The position numbers were made by a program, and so were the translations under genes. A DNA stretch of 64,000 nucleotides. Source: Pseudomonas sp. Fl4BN1. Its GTDB lineage: Bacteria; Pseudomonadota; Gammaproteobacteria; Pseudomonadales; Pseudomonadaceae. Under the pieces are notes generated by a model that did no database searches, was not told where the DNA came from, and saw only the letters and a program-made list of their open reading frames with translations. Below are positions 25,520 through 32,805 of the stretch, in pieces. Positions within the stretch are counted from its first letter, which is position 1. Each line of letters begins with the position of its first letter. The stretch lies in NCBI RefSeq assembly GCF_009908285.1, contig NZ_JAAARM010000014.1, positions 62,001-126,000 of the forward strand, in the 5' to 3' direction.

Positions 25520-26977
25520 TCAGGTCTTGCTGGTGTCGGCGGGAACCCGCCCATAAATGTCGTTGAAGCGCACGATGTCGTCTTCACCGAGGTACTCCCC
25601 GCTCTGCACTTCGATCATCACCAGATCAATCACCCCGGGATTGACCAGTCGATGGGTGCGGCCGGGTTTGATAAAGGTCGATTCGTTGGTGTTGAGCAGG
25701 AACTCGTCCTCGCCGTTAGTCACTCGGGCCATGCCGCTGACCACGATCCAGTGCTCACTGCGGTGGTGGTGCATCTGCAGCGACAGCGACGCGTCGGGCT
25801 TGACCATGATGCGTTTGATCTTGAAGCGTGGCCCTTCTTCGAGCACGGTGTAGGTACCCCAGGGCCGGGTCACGGTGCGGTGCAGCTTGTAGGCGTCGTG
25901 GCCCAGGCGCTTGAGCTCCTGGGCGATCAGCTTGACGTCCTGGCTGCGATTGCCATCGGCCACCAGCAGTGCGTCCGGGGTGTCGATGATGATCAGGTTG
26001 TTCAGGCCGACGCCGCCCACCAGGCGCCTGCGTGAGTCGATGTAGCAGTTGCTGACATCGTGCAGCACGGTTTCACCGTTGCACTGGTTGCCGTGCTCGT
26101 CGGCGGGGGCTAGTTCGCGAACTGCCTGCCATGAGCCGATATCGCTCCAGCCTAGTTGGCAGGGCACCACGGCGACTTTGTTCGAGCGTTCCATCACCGC
26201 GTAGTCGATGGAGATGTCCTCAGCCTGGGCGAAGCTGCCGCCGTCCAGTTCCACCTGCAATTCATGCTTGCCTTCTTTGCGATGGCTCAGTTCCAGGCAC
26301 TGCTGGACGGCGGTCACTACGTCGGGCACGAGTTCGCGCATTTCCTGCAGGATGGCGTCGGCGCGCATGCAGAACATACCGCCGTTCCACAGATGCTGGC
26401 CGCCCTCGACATAAGCCTGGGCAGTAGCGGCGTCGGGTTTTTCAACGAAGCGGCTGACCTGGAAGCTCTCGGTGTTCAGGGCCTGGCCCTTTTCGATGTA
26501 GCCGAAGCCGGTTTCTGCGTGTGTCGGTACTATGCCGAAGGTTACCAGCCAGCCCTGCTCGGCCAGTTGCCGGGCGCTGTCCACCGCGGCGGCGAAAGCT
26601 TGCACATCCTTGATCAAGTGGTCGGCGGGCAGGACCAGCAGTTGCGCGTCTTCACCGTACAAGCGGCTGACGTGCAGGGCGGCTGCGGCGATTGCCGGCG
26701 CCGTGTTACGGCCAAAAGGTTCGAGGATGAAGTCCAGGTCGATGTGGGTCTTGTTCAGCTGGCGGTAGTCGTCCAGGGTGCGAAAGAACACCTCGCGGTT
26801 GGTCACCGTCAACAGGCGACCGACGTCTTTCAGGGCGGTGGCGCGGACGAAGGTCTTCTGCAGCAGGCTTTCGCCGTCCGGCAGGCGCATGAAGGGCTTG
26901 GGCATCGCTTCGCGGGATACTGGCCATAGCCGGGTGCCGGCGCCGCCAGCAATGATGCAGGGAATGAGTGTGCTCAT
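25520..26977 (-). CDS. pslB: PslB, bifunctional mannose-1-phosphate guanylyltransferase / mannose-6-phosphate isomerase
   Basis: 485 aa. The N-terminal nucleotidyltransferase domain starts IPCIIAGGAGTRLWPVSRE and contains MPKPF and FGRNTAPAIAAAAL. The C-terminal cupin isomerase domain holds RPWGTYTVLEEG, KRIMVKPDASLSLQMHHHR and EHWIVVSG. It supplies GDP-mannose from fructose-6-phosphate for Psl synthesis, like AlgA and WbpW. It starts immediately after pslA with no gap. Confidence 0.95.
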   Translation of the reverse strand: MSTLIPCIIAGGAGTRLWPVSREAMPKPFMRLPDGESLLQKTFVRATALKDVGRLLTVTNREVFFRTLDDYRQLNKTHIDLDFILEPFGRNTAPAIAAAALHVSRLYGEDAQLLVLPADHLIKDVQAFAAAVDSARQLAEQGWLVTFGIVPTHAETGFGYIEKGQALNTESFQVSRFVEKPDAATAQAYVEGGQHLWNGGMFCMRADAILQEMRELVPDVVTAVQQCLELSHRKEGKHELQVELDGGSFAQAEDISIDYAVMERSNKVAVVPCQLGWSDIGSWQAVRELAPADEHGNQCNGETVLHDVSNCYIDSRRRLVGGVGLNNLIIIDTPDALLVADGNRSQDVKLIAQELKRLGHDAYKLHRTVTRPWGTYTVLEEGPRFKIKRIMVKPDASLSLQMHHHRSEHWIVVSGMARVTNGEDEFLLNTNESTFIKPGRTHRLVNPGVIDLVMIEVQSGEYLGEDDIVRFNDIYGRVPADTSKT

Positions 26978-28414
26978 TCAGAAGGCCTCGCGGGTCATGA
27001 TGACGGACGGAATAGTGCGGAACAGGATGTACAGATCAAACCAGACTGACCAGTTTTCGATGTATTCCAGGTCGAACTCGACACGTTTCTCGATTTTTTC
27101 CAGGGTGTCGGTTTCGCCTCGATAACCGTTGATCTGCGCCAGGCCGGTAATCCCCGGCTTGACCCGGTGGCGCGAGGTGTACTCCTTGACCGCCTCTTCG
27201 AACAGGATACCAGCGGCCTTGGTCGCGGTGGCGTGGGGGCGCGGTCCGACCATGGACATACTGCCGCCGAGCACGTTGAACAATTGTGGCAGCTCGTCGA
27301 GGCTGGTCTTGCGGATGAAGCGCCCGACCCGGGTAATGCGCGGGTCGCCGCGGGTGGTTTGGTTTTCGGCATTGGCGTCGCTCAGATGCTGGTGCATCGA
27401 GCGGAACTTGTAGACCTCGATCAGTCGGTTGTTGTAGCCATAGCGCTTCTGCTTGAACAGTACCGGGCCTTTGGAGTCCAGCTTGATCGCCAGGGCCACC
27501 AGCAGCATCACCGGTGATAGCAGCACCAGGGCAATGCTGGAGAGGATCATGTCCTCCAGGCGTTTGAAGAACGGCGACCAACCGCGCAAGGGCACTTCCG
27601 AAGCGTTGAACATCGGCAGGTTGGCGACTTCAGTGATGCGGTTGTGAGCATGTCGGAACGCCACCATGTCGGGCACCAGCAGCACGTTCACCGGCAGCCG
27701 GCGCAGCTCGCGAATCACGTAGGCCATGCGGTTTTCCGCCGACCAGGGCAGCGCCACCAGGACCTGGGTGACTTTCTCCTCGCGGATCAGCCGTTCCAGG
27801 TCGCTGGAGTTGCCCAGCAGCGGCAGGTTGCACAGGGTCTTGGGCAGGCGGCCGATGCGGTCGTCGATGAAGCCTATGACTCCGGAGCGGATGTCCTGAT
27901 GCTGGGCCAGGTATTCCGCCAGGCGCTGGCCGTTTTCCGTGGCGCCGAGGATCACCGCGTTCTGCAGGAAAACCCCGCGTTGCATCAATTGCTGGAATAG
28001 GGTCAGGAGAATCAGGCGCTCGATGCCGAACAATACGAAACTGCCGAAAAACCAGGCGAACAATTCGGTGTTGCCGATACTGTCGAACATCTGCATCGAA
28101 TGATGCATGAACAGCAATACGCAAAAGGAAGATGCCCAGGCAAACAGGGTCAGCTGAAAACGCAGTTGGTTGCTGAAGATGGACTCGGCGTAGACCCCCA
28201 GCGCCTGGAAGATCAGCACGCTGATGACGCCAAAGAACACGAGGATGGTCAGGTCGCTCTTGAGCACGGCCAGGTTCTGGTCCGTGAGCAGCAGAAGCAG
28301 CAACAGCCCCGGAACGATGGCGGTCACGCCATGTACCACTCGGATTCCGAAGAGAAAGTACTCGACCATGCTGGGTCGAGTCAGTAGCAGGCTGTCTACA
28401 GGTTGCAACCGCAT
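26978..28414 (-). CDS. pslA: PslA, undecaprenyl-phosphate sugar phosphotransferase (WbaP/WcaJ type)
   Basis: 478 aa. Four or five N-terminal transmembrane helices (to residue ~125) are followed by a CoA-binding-like domain (NAVILGATENGQRLAEYL) and the C-terminal bacterial sugar transferase domain: GPVLFKQKRYGYNN, FRSMHQHLSDAN, RKTSLDELPQLFNVLGGSMSMVGPRP and KPGITGLAQINGYRGET. It transfers a hexose-1-phosphate to undecaprenyl phosphate and starts the repeat unit. It is the first gene of the operon, with GAGGGA as the ribosome binding site. Long leader upstream. Confidence 0.93.
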   Translation of the reverse strand: MRLQPVDSLLLTRPSMVEYFLFGIRVVHGVTAIVPGLLLLLLLTDQNLAVLKSDLTILVFFGVISVLIFQALGVYAESIFSNQLRFQLTLFAWASSFCVLLFMHHSMQMFDSIGNTELFAWFFGSFVLFGIERLILLTLFQQLMQRGVFLQNAVILGATENGQRLAEYLAQHQDIRSGVIGFIDDRIGRLPKTLCNLPLLGNSSDLERLIREEKVTQVLVALPWSAENRMAYVIRELRRLPVNVLLVPDMVAFRHAHNRITEVANLPMFNASEVPLRGWSPFFKRLEDMILSSIALVLLSPVMLLVALAIKLDSKGPVLFKQKRYGYNNRLIEVYKFRSMHQHLSDANAENQTTRGDPRITRVGRFIRKTSLDELPQLFNVLGGSMSMVGPRPHATATKAAGILFEEAVKEYTSRHRVKPGITGLAQINGYRGETDTLEKIEKRVEFDLEYIENWSVWFDLYILFRTIPSVIMTREAF

Positions 28415-28847
28415 AAGATCAATTCCCTCGACCCAAGGCTATGTTGACTGGAAATACAATCAGTCAGGACGTTGGAGAAGGCCCCCTGTAACGACCTGTC
28501 CATGACATGAAAAAGCCACGTCGAATGATCCCTCGGGTGACTGGCGGATAGCCGGAAGGTGGGCAGTTGATGCTTTCAGGTGGGTTCCCCCCGCGCCCGA
28601 CAAGCTTGCTGCTGACACCCCCTCATCTACTCGACAAGGGTCAGTAAAGCTCATGAAACACAGGCTGGCGAATCGAAAGCAGGCCTGGGATGGAAGATTT
28701 TTCCAGCGCCCCTTCAAGCCGCCTGATTACTGGCGGAGCGCGGGTTAGGCCCGCTCCCGGGAAAAAATAAATCACAGCGACAGACTTTTTCCTGTCTGTC
28801 CGGGGTCAATACGTTTCACCAATCTGCAACAGCAGGAGTCAGGGCTG
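28415..28847. other. 433-bp divergent intergenic region pslA / lipid kinase
   Basis: No supportable gene. It must hold the psl promoter (minus strand) and the promoter of the lipid kinase (plus strand). Besides the TGACTG dyad there is a second inverted repeat, GACAGAC (28779-28785) and GTCTGTC (28794-28800), 47 bp before the kinase ATG, plus an AGGGA motif near the pslA ribosome site that could serve RsmA/E-type translational control. No -35/-10 pair stands out clearly. Confidence 0.5.
28445..28466 (-). promoter_or_regulatory. Inverted repeat TGACTG-N10-CAGTCA in the pslA leader
   Basis: A 6-bp dyad with a 10-bp AT-richer spacer lies 31 bp upstream of the pslA start. It could be an operator or an RNA hairpin near the ribosome binding site. 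It does not match the FleQ box order (GTCA...TGAC). Function unknown. Confidence 0.4.
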
Positions 28848-29747
28848 ATGAGTGAACGCAAGGCACTGTTGATACTGCACGGCAAGCAGGCCCTCAACGA
28901 GGAGGTGCGTGCTGCGGTCCAGGCCAAACGCGACGCCGGCTGGGAGCTGGCGGTGCGCCTGACCTGGGAGGCCGGGGATGCCCAACGGCTGGTGGGCGAA
29001 GCGCTGGCCGCCGGGTACACCCGGCTGATTGCCGGAGGCGGCGATGGCACCTTGCGCGATATCGCCGAGGCCATGGCCAATGCCTCCAGTGAGGCCAGCC
29101 TGGTACTGCTGCCCCTGGGCACGGCCAATGATTTTGCCCGGGCTGCCGGTGTGCCGCTGGAGCCTGCGGCGGCATTGGGTTTGCTGGATGTTCCGGCGCA
29201 GGCGATCGATCTTGGCGAAGTCGGTGGGCAGGTTTTCCTCAATATGGCCACCGGTGGTTTTGGCAGCCAGGTCACCGCCAACACCTCTGAGGAGCTCAAG
29301 AAGGTCCTTGGCGGTGCTGCCTATCTGTTTACCGGCCTCTCGCGCTTTGCCGAATTGAGCGCGGCTTATGGCGAGTTGCAGGGGCCGGACTTCCATTGGC
29401 GTGGTGAACTGCTGGCCTTGGGAATAGGCAACGGCCGGCAAGCCGGTGGTGGTCATGAGTTGTGCCCGGATGCCCTGGTCGATGACGGGTTGCTGGATAT
29501 CAGCATCCTGCCGGCGCCCCAGGAGCTGCTAGGCACCCTCAAGAGCCTGCTGTCCGGTGGGCTGGGAATCGATAATCTGTTTGTCCGGGCACGGTTGCCC
29601 TGGGTGGAAATCAAGGCTTCACAAGGTCTGGACATCAATCTCGACGGCGAGCCATTGCAAGGCGACACCTTGCGTTTTACCGCTCGTCGCGCAGCCTTGC
29701 GGGTGCATCTGTCGGCCGACTCGCCGTTGCTCGGCAGCGGCGGCTGA
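28848..29747 (+). CDS. yegS: YegS-type lipid kinase (diacylglycerol kinase catalytic domain)
   Basis: 299 aa. The DAGK catalytic signature AGGGDGTLRDIAEAM (residues ~62-76) and LLPLGTANDFARAAG are present, with the later RNGxQ-like ALGIGNGRQAGGGHELCPDA and the acidic DALVDDGLLDISIL region for Mg2+. E. coli YegS phosphorylates phosphatidylglycerol in vitro, and a similar lipid-phosphorylating role is likely. ATG 28848 has AGGAG upstream. The stop is 2 bp from the convergent response-regulator stop, so no terminator separates them. Confidence 0.93.
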   Translation: MSERKALLILHGKQALNEEVRAAVQAKRDAGWELAVRLTWEAGDAQRLVGEALAAGYTRLIAGGGDGTLRDIAEAMANASSEASLVLLPLGTANDFARAAGVPLEPAAALGLLDVPAQAIDLGEVGGQVFLNMATGGFGSQVTANTSEELKKVLGGAAYLFTGLSRFAELSAAYGELQGPDFHWRGELLALGIGNGRQAGGGHELCPDALVDDGLLDISILPAPQELLGTLKSLLSGGLGIDNLFVRARLPWVEIKASQGLDINLDGEPLQGDTLRFTARRAALRVHLSADSPLLGSGG

Positions 29748-29749
29748 GT

Positions 29750-30409
29750 TCAGTCGTCGAGGCTGATGATGCGCTCGCGCACGGCGAACAGCACCAGCCC
29801 GGCGACGTCGAAGATTTGCAGGCGCTTCATGATTTGCGAGCGGTGGGTTTCCACGGTCTTGATGCTCAAACCCAGCCCCAGGGCAATCTCGCGGGTCGAT
29901 TTGCCGCGGACGATCAGCCGCAGGATTTCCAGTTGGCGGGCTGTCAGGTTGTGGTTCTCAATCGGCAGCGGCTGGCTTTTCTGGGCTCGGGTCAGTGCCT
30001 GGTTGATCACCGTGTGGGCGATGGCCGGACTCAAGTAGCGCTCGTTGTTGCGCAGGGCTTCAAGGGCATGCTCAAGCTCGACGGCGGTGGTGTCCTTGAG
30101 CAGGTAACCGTGAGCGCCAGACTCCAGGGCCTGCATGATCAGGCCGGGATCGGTATGCATCGACAGGATCAATACTTTGCTCTGGGGGTGCATCGCCTTG
30201 AGCCTTCGCAGGGCATCGAGGCCACTGGTGCGCTTCATCGACAGATCCAGCAGGACGATATCCGGGCGTAGTTTCTCGACCATTTCCAACAGGTGCGCGC
30301 CATCATCGGCTTCACCGATCACCGCGTAGCCGGGAATGTCCATGACCAGGGCGCGCACGCCAGCCCTGATGAGCGAGTGGTCATCCACCAAAAGTAAATT
30401 ACAGGTCAA
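29750..30409 (-). CDS. NarL/FixJ-type response regulator
   Basis: 219 aa. A receiver domain (NLLLVDDHSLIRAGVRAL with acidic pocket, phospho-acceptor aspartate in DIVLLDLSMK, lysine in LLKDTTAVE) is joined to a LuxR-type HTH (LTARQLEILRLIVRGKSTREIA, SIKTVETHRSQIMKRL). It should bind DNA as a dimer once phosphorylated by the adjacent kinase, whose stop overlaps its start by 4 bp. Its target genes are unknown; the palindrome at 32595-32611 is a speculative candidate site. Confidence 0.93.
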   Translation of the reverse strand: MTCNLLLVDDHSLIRAGVRALVMDIPGYAVIGEADDGAHLLEMVEKLRPDIVLLDLSMKRTSGLDALRRLKAMHPQSKVLILSMHTDPGLIMQALESGAHGYLLKDTTAVELEHALEALRNNERYLSPAIAHTVINQALTRAQKSQPLPIENHNLTARQLEILRLIVRGKSTREIALGLGLSIKTVETHRSQIMKRLQIFDVAGLVLFAVRERIISLDD

Positions 30410-31299
30410 TGTAAAACCTTATTCGTACTGGCCCGCTCCAGAGTGCGAGGGGCCCAGGGAAAGAGTGCTTCGATCTGAGTGCCTTGGTCGGTCTCGCTGG
30501 TGACCTTCAACAGGCCACCCAGTTGGCTGATGCGTTCCTGCATCCCGGCCATGCCACGCTGGCCCTGGGCGCCAGGATCGGCAGCCGGTGCAAAACCCTG
30601 GCCATCGTCGCTGATGAACAGCGAAAGACCTTCCGGCAATCGTTGCAGGCGCACCAGCAGGTTTTTCGCCTGGGCGTGACGCAGGATATTGGTCACGGCC
30701 TCCTGGGTAATGCGAAACGCCGCAACGGCCATTTCCTCGGAAATCCCTGCCAGGCGCTGGTGGCATTCCAGGCTCCAGTGCACCGAGGTGTTTTCCAGGG
30801 TCTTGAGCAAGTGGGCGCGCAGGCTGGCTTCGAGCCCGAGGCTGGCCAGTTGCCGGGGATTGAGGATGGCCGATACGTCACGGACCTTGGCCAGGGTTTC
30901 TTCGAGCGTGGTGCCGAGCGCCGTGCAGTGTTCCTGCAAATCGTCCGGCAGGCGGCGCTTGAGCCAGTCGGTCTGCAGTTTTGCTGCTGTCAGCAACTGG
31001 CCGATGTCATCGTGCAGTTCGCGGCTGAGGCGATGCCGCTCATTCTCCTTGACCTCCAGCAAGCGCTCGGCCAGTTCCTGAGGCTGGAAGCGGATGGAGT
31101 TGCGCGAATAGCCATACTGCACCCAGATGCAGGCCAGGGCCGCGATACTGAGGATCAGCAGGGGCAGAGGCAAGGGCTGGTCCAGGCAATAGATCAACAC
31201 ATTGCCCAAGGCCGAGCCGGAGAACAGCAGCAGGCTGAGCCAGCGCAGATGATCTCGGGAAAGGGGCCATGAGAGGAGTGACTTGAGGCTGGCGTACAT
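30406..31299 (-). CDS. NarL-family (HisKA_3) sensor histidine kinase
   Basis: About 297 aa. Two hydrophobic helices near the N-terminus (LRWLSLLLFSGSALGNVLIY and LPLLILSIAALACIWVQYGY) with almost no periplasmic loop suggest membrane or intracellular sensing. The dimerisation and phosphotransfer motif is ERHRLSRELHDDIGQ, with the phospho-histidine in it, and the ATPase part has ITQEAVTNILRHAQAKN and SDDGQGF. ATG 31299 is preferred; a TTG at 31314 is possible. It forms a coupled pair with the response regulator. Confidence 0.92.
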   Translation of the reverse strand: MYASLKSLLSWPLSRDHLRWLSLLLFSGSALGNVLIYCLDQPLPLPLLILSIAALACIWVQYGYSRNSIRFQPQELAERLLEVKENERHRLSRELHDDIGQLLTAAKLQTDWLKRRLPDDLQEHCTALGTTLEETLAKVRDVSAILNPRQLASLGLEASLRAHLLKTLENTSVHWSLECHQRLAGISEEMAVAAFRITQEAVTNILRHAQAKNLLVRLQRLPEGLSLFISDDGQGFAPAADPGAQGQRGMAGMQERISQLGGLLKVTSETDQGTQIEALFPWAPRTLERASTNKVLH

Positions 31300-31314
31300 A
31301 GCGGATGGAGCCAA

Positions 31315-31805
31315 TGAATGTTCGCTGCGAAGAGCCTGGTCAAGGGTGGATGACGGGGCTTGTGTGAAAAGCGGTGCTCTTTGAATATCAGGTTGTAATC
31401 AACACTGTCTGTTTGTCATGTGCAGGCCAGGTAGTGACCGCTGACATTGGAGTCAAAGTGCCATTAATGGTGTCTATTAATGCGCGACATAATACCACCG
31501 AAGATACCGTTGGTCGCGGTTATACGCTCAGTTATATATGTCTTTGGAGTCAGGAATAGGAGCGTTTCGGTACACCTGTCCGATTTTTGCTGTCAGTGGC
31601 GAGGCACAGCAAATACTAGGGGAAAGGAGGTCTTGCGAGCAGGTGCAAGTCTTGGAACATAAAGTCCCAGGATGGATACAAGTTGGAGTTATTTAGTCGA
31701 CGATGTCGTTCTCGGGTATGAAATACTCAATAACGACGGTGCGCTGGACAGTTGAGCGGATGTTTATTGATGTTCTACCCGGCTTCCTGCGGGATAAACG
31801 CAACT
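31315..31805. other. 491-bp AT-richer intergenic region without a convincing protein gene
   Basis: Base composition is clearly less GC-rich than its neighbours. Visible structure: a perfect palindrome CCATTAATGG (31461-31470), a dyad TTTGCTGT / ACAGCAAA (31586-31593 and 31606-31613), the half-site CTAGGGGA (31616-31623), and several GGA motifs between 31616 and 31695. A 27-codon frame (31672-31755) begins with ATG but has no adjacent ribosome site. A small RNA or regulatory region is possible. It also contains the promoter of the histidine kinase. Confidence 0.45.
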
Positions 31806-32243
31806 TCAATGCCGGCAAGATGGATATGTACAGGTGCAGTTCTGCGCCACTTGCTCAGCCAACTCCTCAATCAGCATCACTTGTTCGCTGTCATCCAGGT
31901 TTAGCTGGCCGTTGTTCGGGTCGATCAGCTCCAGTTGCCAGGCCATCAGTGTCAGGCAGCTCTTCAAGGCATCAAGGGTCGATTCATTGAGGTCCAGCGG
32001 GTGAGCTGTGCGTTTCAGCAGGCCATGGATATGCAGGGAAAACTCTGATAGTGGGCTGATGGCATGACGCATTGCAATCTGTGCCAGGCGCTGCAGGCTG
32101 ACGAGCAGGCAATTGATGGCCTCTTCGTCATTTCTGATCAGGAGCAGATGATTCAGGCAGTCTTCCGACTTCGCCAGTAGGGCATGGGCTTCAAACAGGA
32201 ATTCGGGCAGTGGGGTCGTGCACTCATGGCCGTCCTTTAGCAT
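31806..32243 (-). CDS. Helical protein resembling a degenerate Hpt domain
   Basis: 145 aa, all-helical. ATG 32243 is chosen because GGAG sits 6 bp upstream; an ATG four codons earlier lacks this. The pattern FLFEAHALLAKSEDCLNH, then LLVSLQRLAQIAMRH and LSEFSLHIHGLLKR, then a final helical pair, follows the spacing of CheA-type Hpt domains. The HxxKG phospho-acceptor motif is missing and the region reads LQRLAQ. The C-terminus has a Cys/His tail (CTCTYPSCRH). Its position beside a two-component pair and cheV suggests a signalling role, but that is an inference. No confident family name. Confidence 0.65.
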   Translation of the reverse strand: MLKDGHECTTPLPEFLFEAHALLAKSEDCLNHLLLIRNDEEAINCLLVSLQRLAQIAMRHAISPLSEFSLHIHGLLKRTAHPLDLNESTLDALKSCLTLMAWQLELIDPNNGQLNLDDSEQVMLIEELAEQVAQNCTCTYPSCRH

Positions 32244-32329
32244 GCTTATCTCCATGACTTCGTGTCCGATGGTGGGATAGGGCGTTGGCTAAACGGTTTC
32301 AAGGTAGAACGTGATTTTTGCAGTTGTAT

Positions 32330-32350
32330 ATCAGATAAATCTGATTTTTT
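32330..32350 (+). terminator. AT-rich hairpin followed by T run
   Basis: ATCAGA, loop TAAA, TCTGAT, then five further T. The shape is that of an intrinsic terminator on the plus strand, although no gene on that strand lies upstream. It may end an unannotated small transcript. Confidence 0.4.
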
Positions 32351-32594
32351 ATCGGCGATCACAGTCGGCCGCGAGAGTGGGCTTTCATCACTTTCTGACG
32401 CTGCCCAAATGCCGGCCACAGCCATGCTGCGCGCGGACGCAGGGGTTTGATGGGCGAGGGTATTTAGGCTTGAAAGGCTGCTAGGCCACCTTTCTGCGAT
32501 CAAAAACAAAAGCCTGACTCCATTCATGCAATGAGAATGGCGTCACATTAATGGCTATTGGATATCGCGAATATCAGGCTGATCCTGATTGTTG

Positions 32595-32611
32595 CTAGGG
32601 GATTCCCCTAG
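32595..32611. promoter_or_regulatory. Perfect palindrome CTAGGGGA-T-TCCCCTAG
   Basis: Two 8-bp arms around a single T. CTAG is rare in Pseudomonas DNA, so this looks like a protein-binding site. The same half-site occurs at 31616-31623 in the neighbouring intergenic region. A NarL-type regulator or another dimeric factor could bind here; the identity is not established. Confidence 0.5.
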
Positions 32612-32736
32612 ATATGGGAACCTACCGCCGAGATAGAGGTCTCGCCGTCGCAGAGTTGCGGTGCTGAATTGACCGTCTCAGTAAAGCATGATGTTAATGT
32701 GACATCAATGGCTTTGTATGCCAATTTGCATGCGGG

Positions 32737-32763
32737 TCAAGATACGGCGTATCCGGCCGATAT
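32737..32763 (+). promoter_or_regulatory. FliA (sigma-28) promoter for cheV
   Basis: TCAA (32737-32740), exactly 15 bp, then GCCGATAT (32756-32763). This matches the flagellar sigma-28 consensus (T[AC]AA-N15-GCCGATAA) at 7 of 8 positions in the -10. It ends 42 bp before ATG 32806. Confidence 0.75.
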
Positions 32764-32805
32764 CAGTCTTTAGTGAATTCATCAGAACAAGCCCAGGAGT
32801 CTTTA

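Larger units (their letters stand above)
32256..32805. other. 550-bp intergenic region upstream of cheV
   Basis: No supportable coding sequence. It holds a terminator-like hairpin (32330-32350), a distant inverted repeat GTCACATTAA (32542-32551) / TTAATGTGAC (32694-32703), a perfect CTAGGGGA-T-TCCCCTAG palindrome and a FliA promoter match just before cheV. Composition is AT-richer than the flanking genes. Confidence 0.5.

Noticed and set aside
28460..28717. 85-codon frame in the pslA leader
   Set aside because: No ribosome site or domain; lies in the divergent regulatory region.
31590..31700. RsmX/Y/Z-type small RNA call
   Set aside because: GGA motifs are present, but the GacA upstream element (TGTAAG-N6-CTTACA) and a terminal hairpin with T run were not found, so it is not listed as an ncRNA feature.
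31672..31755. 27-codon frame MDTSWSYLVDDVVLGYEILN...
   Set aside because: No ribosome binding site at the right distance (AAGGAGG is 42 bp upstream) and no family; kept only as a curiosity within the possible RNA region.
32262..32450. 62-codon plus-strand frame before cheV
   Set aside because: Crosses a terminator-like hairpin, has a weak start context and shows no recognisable pattern.
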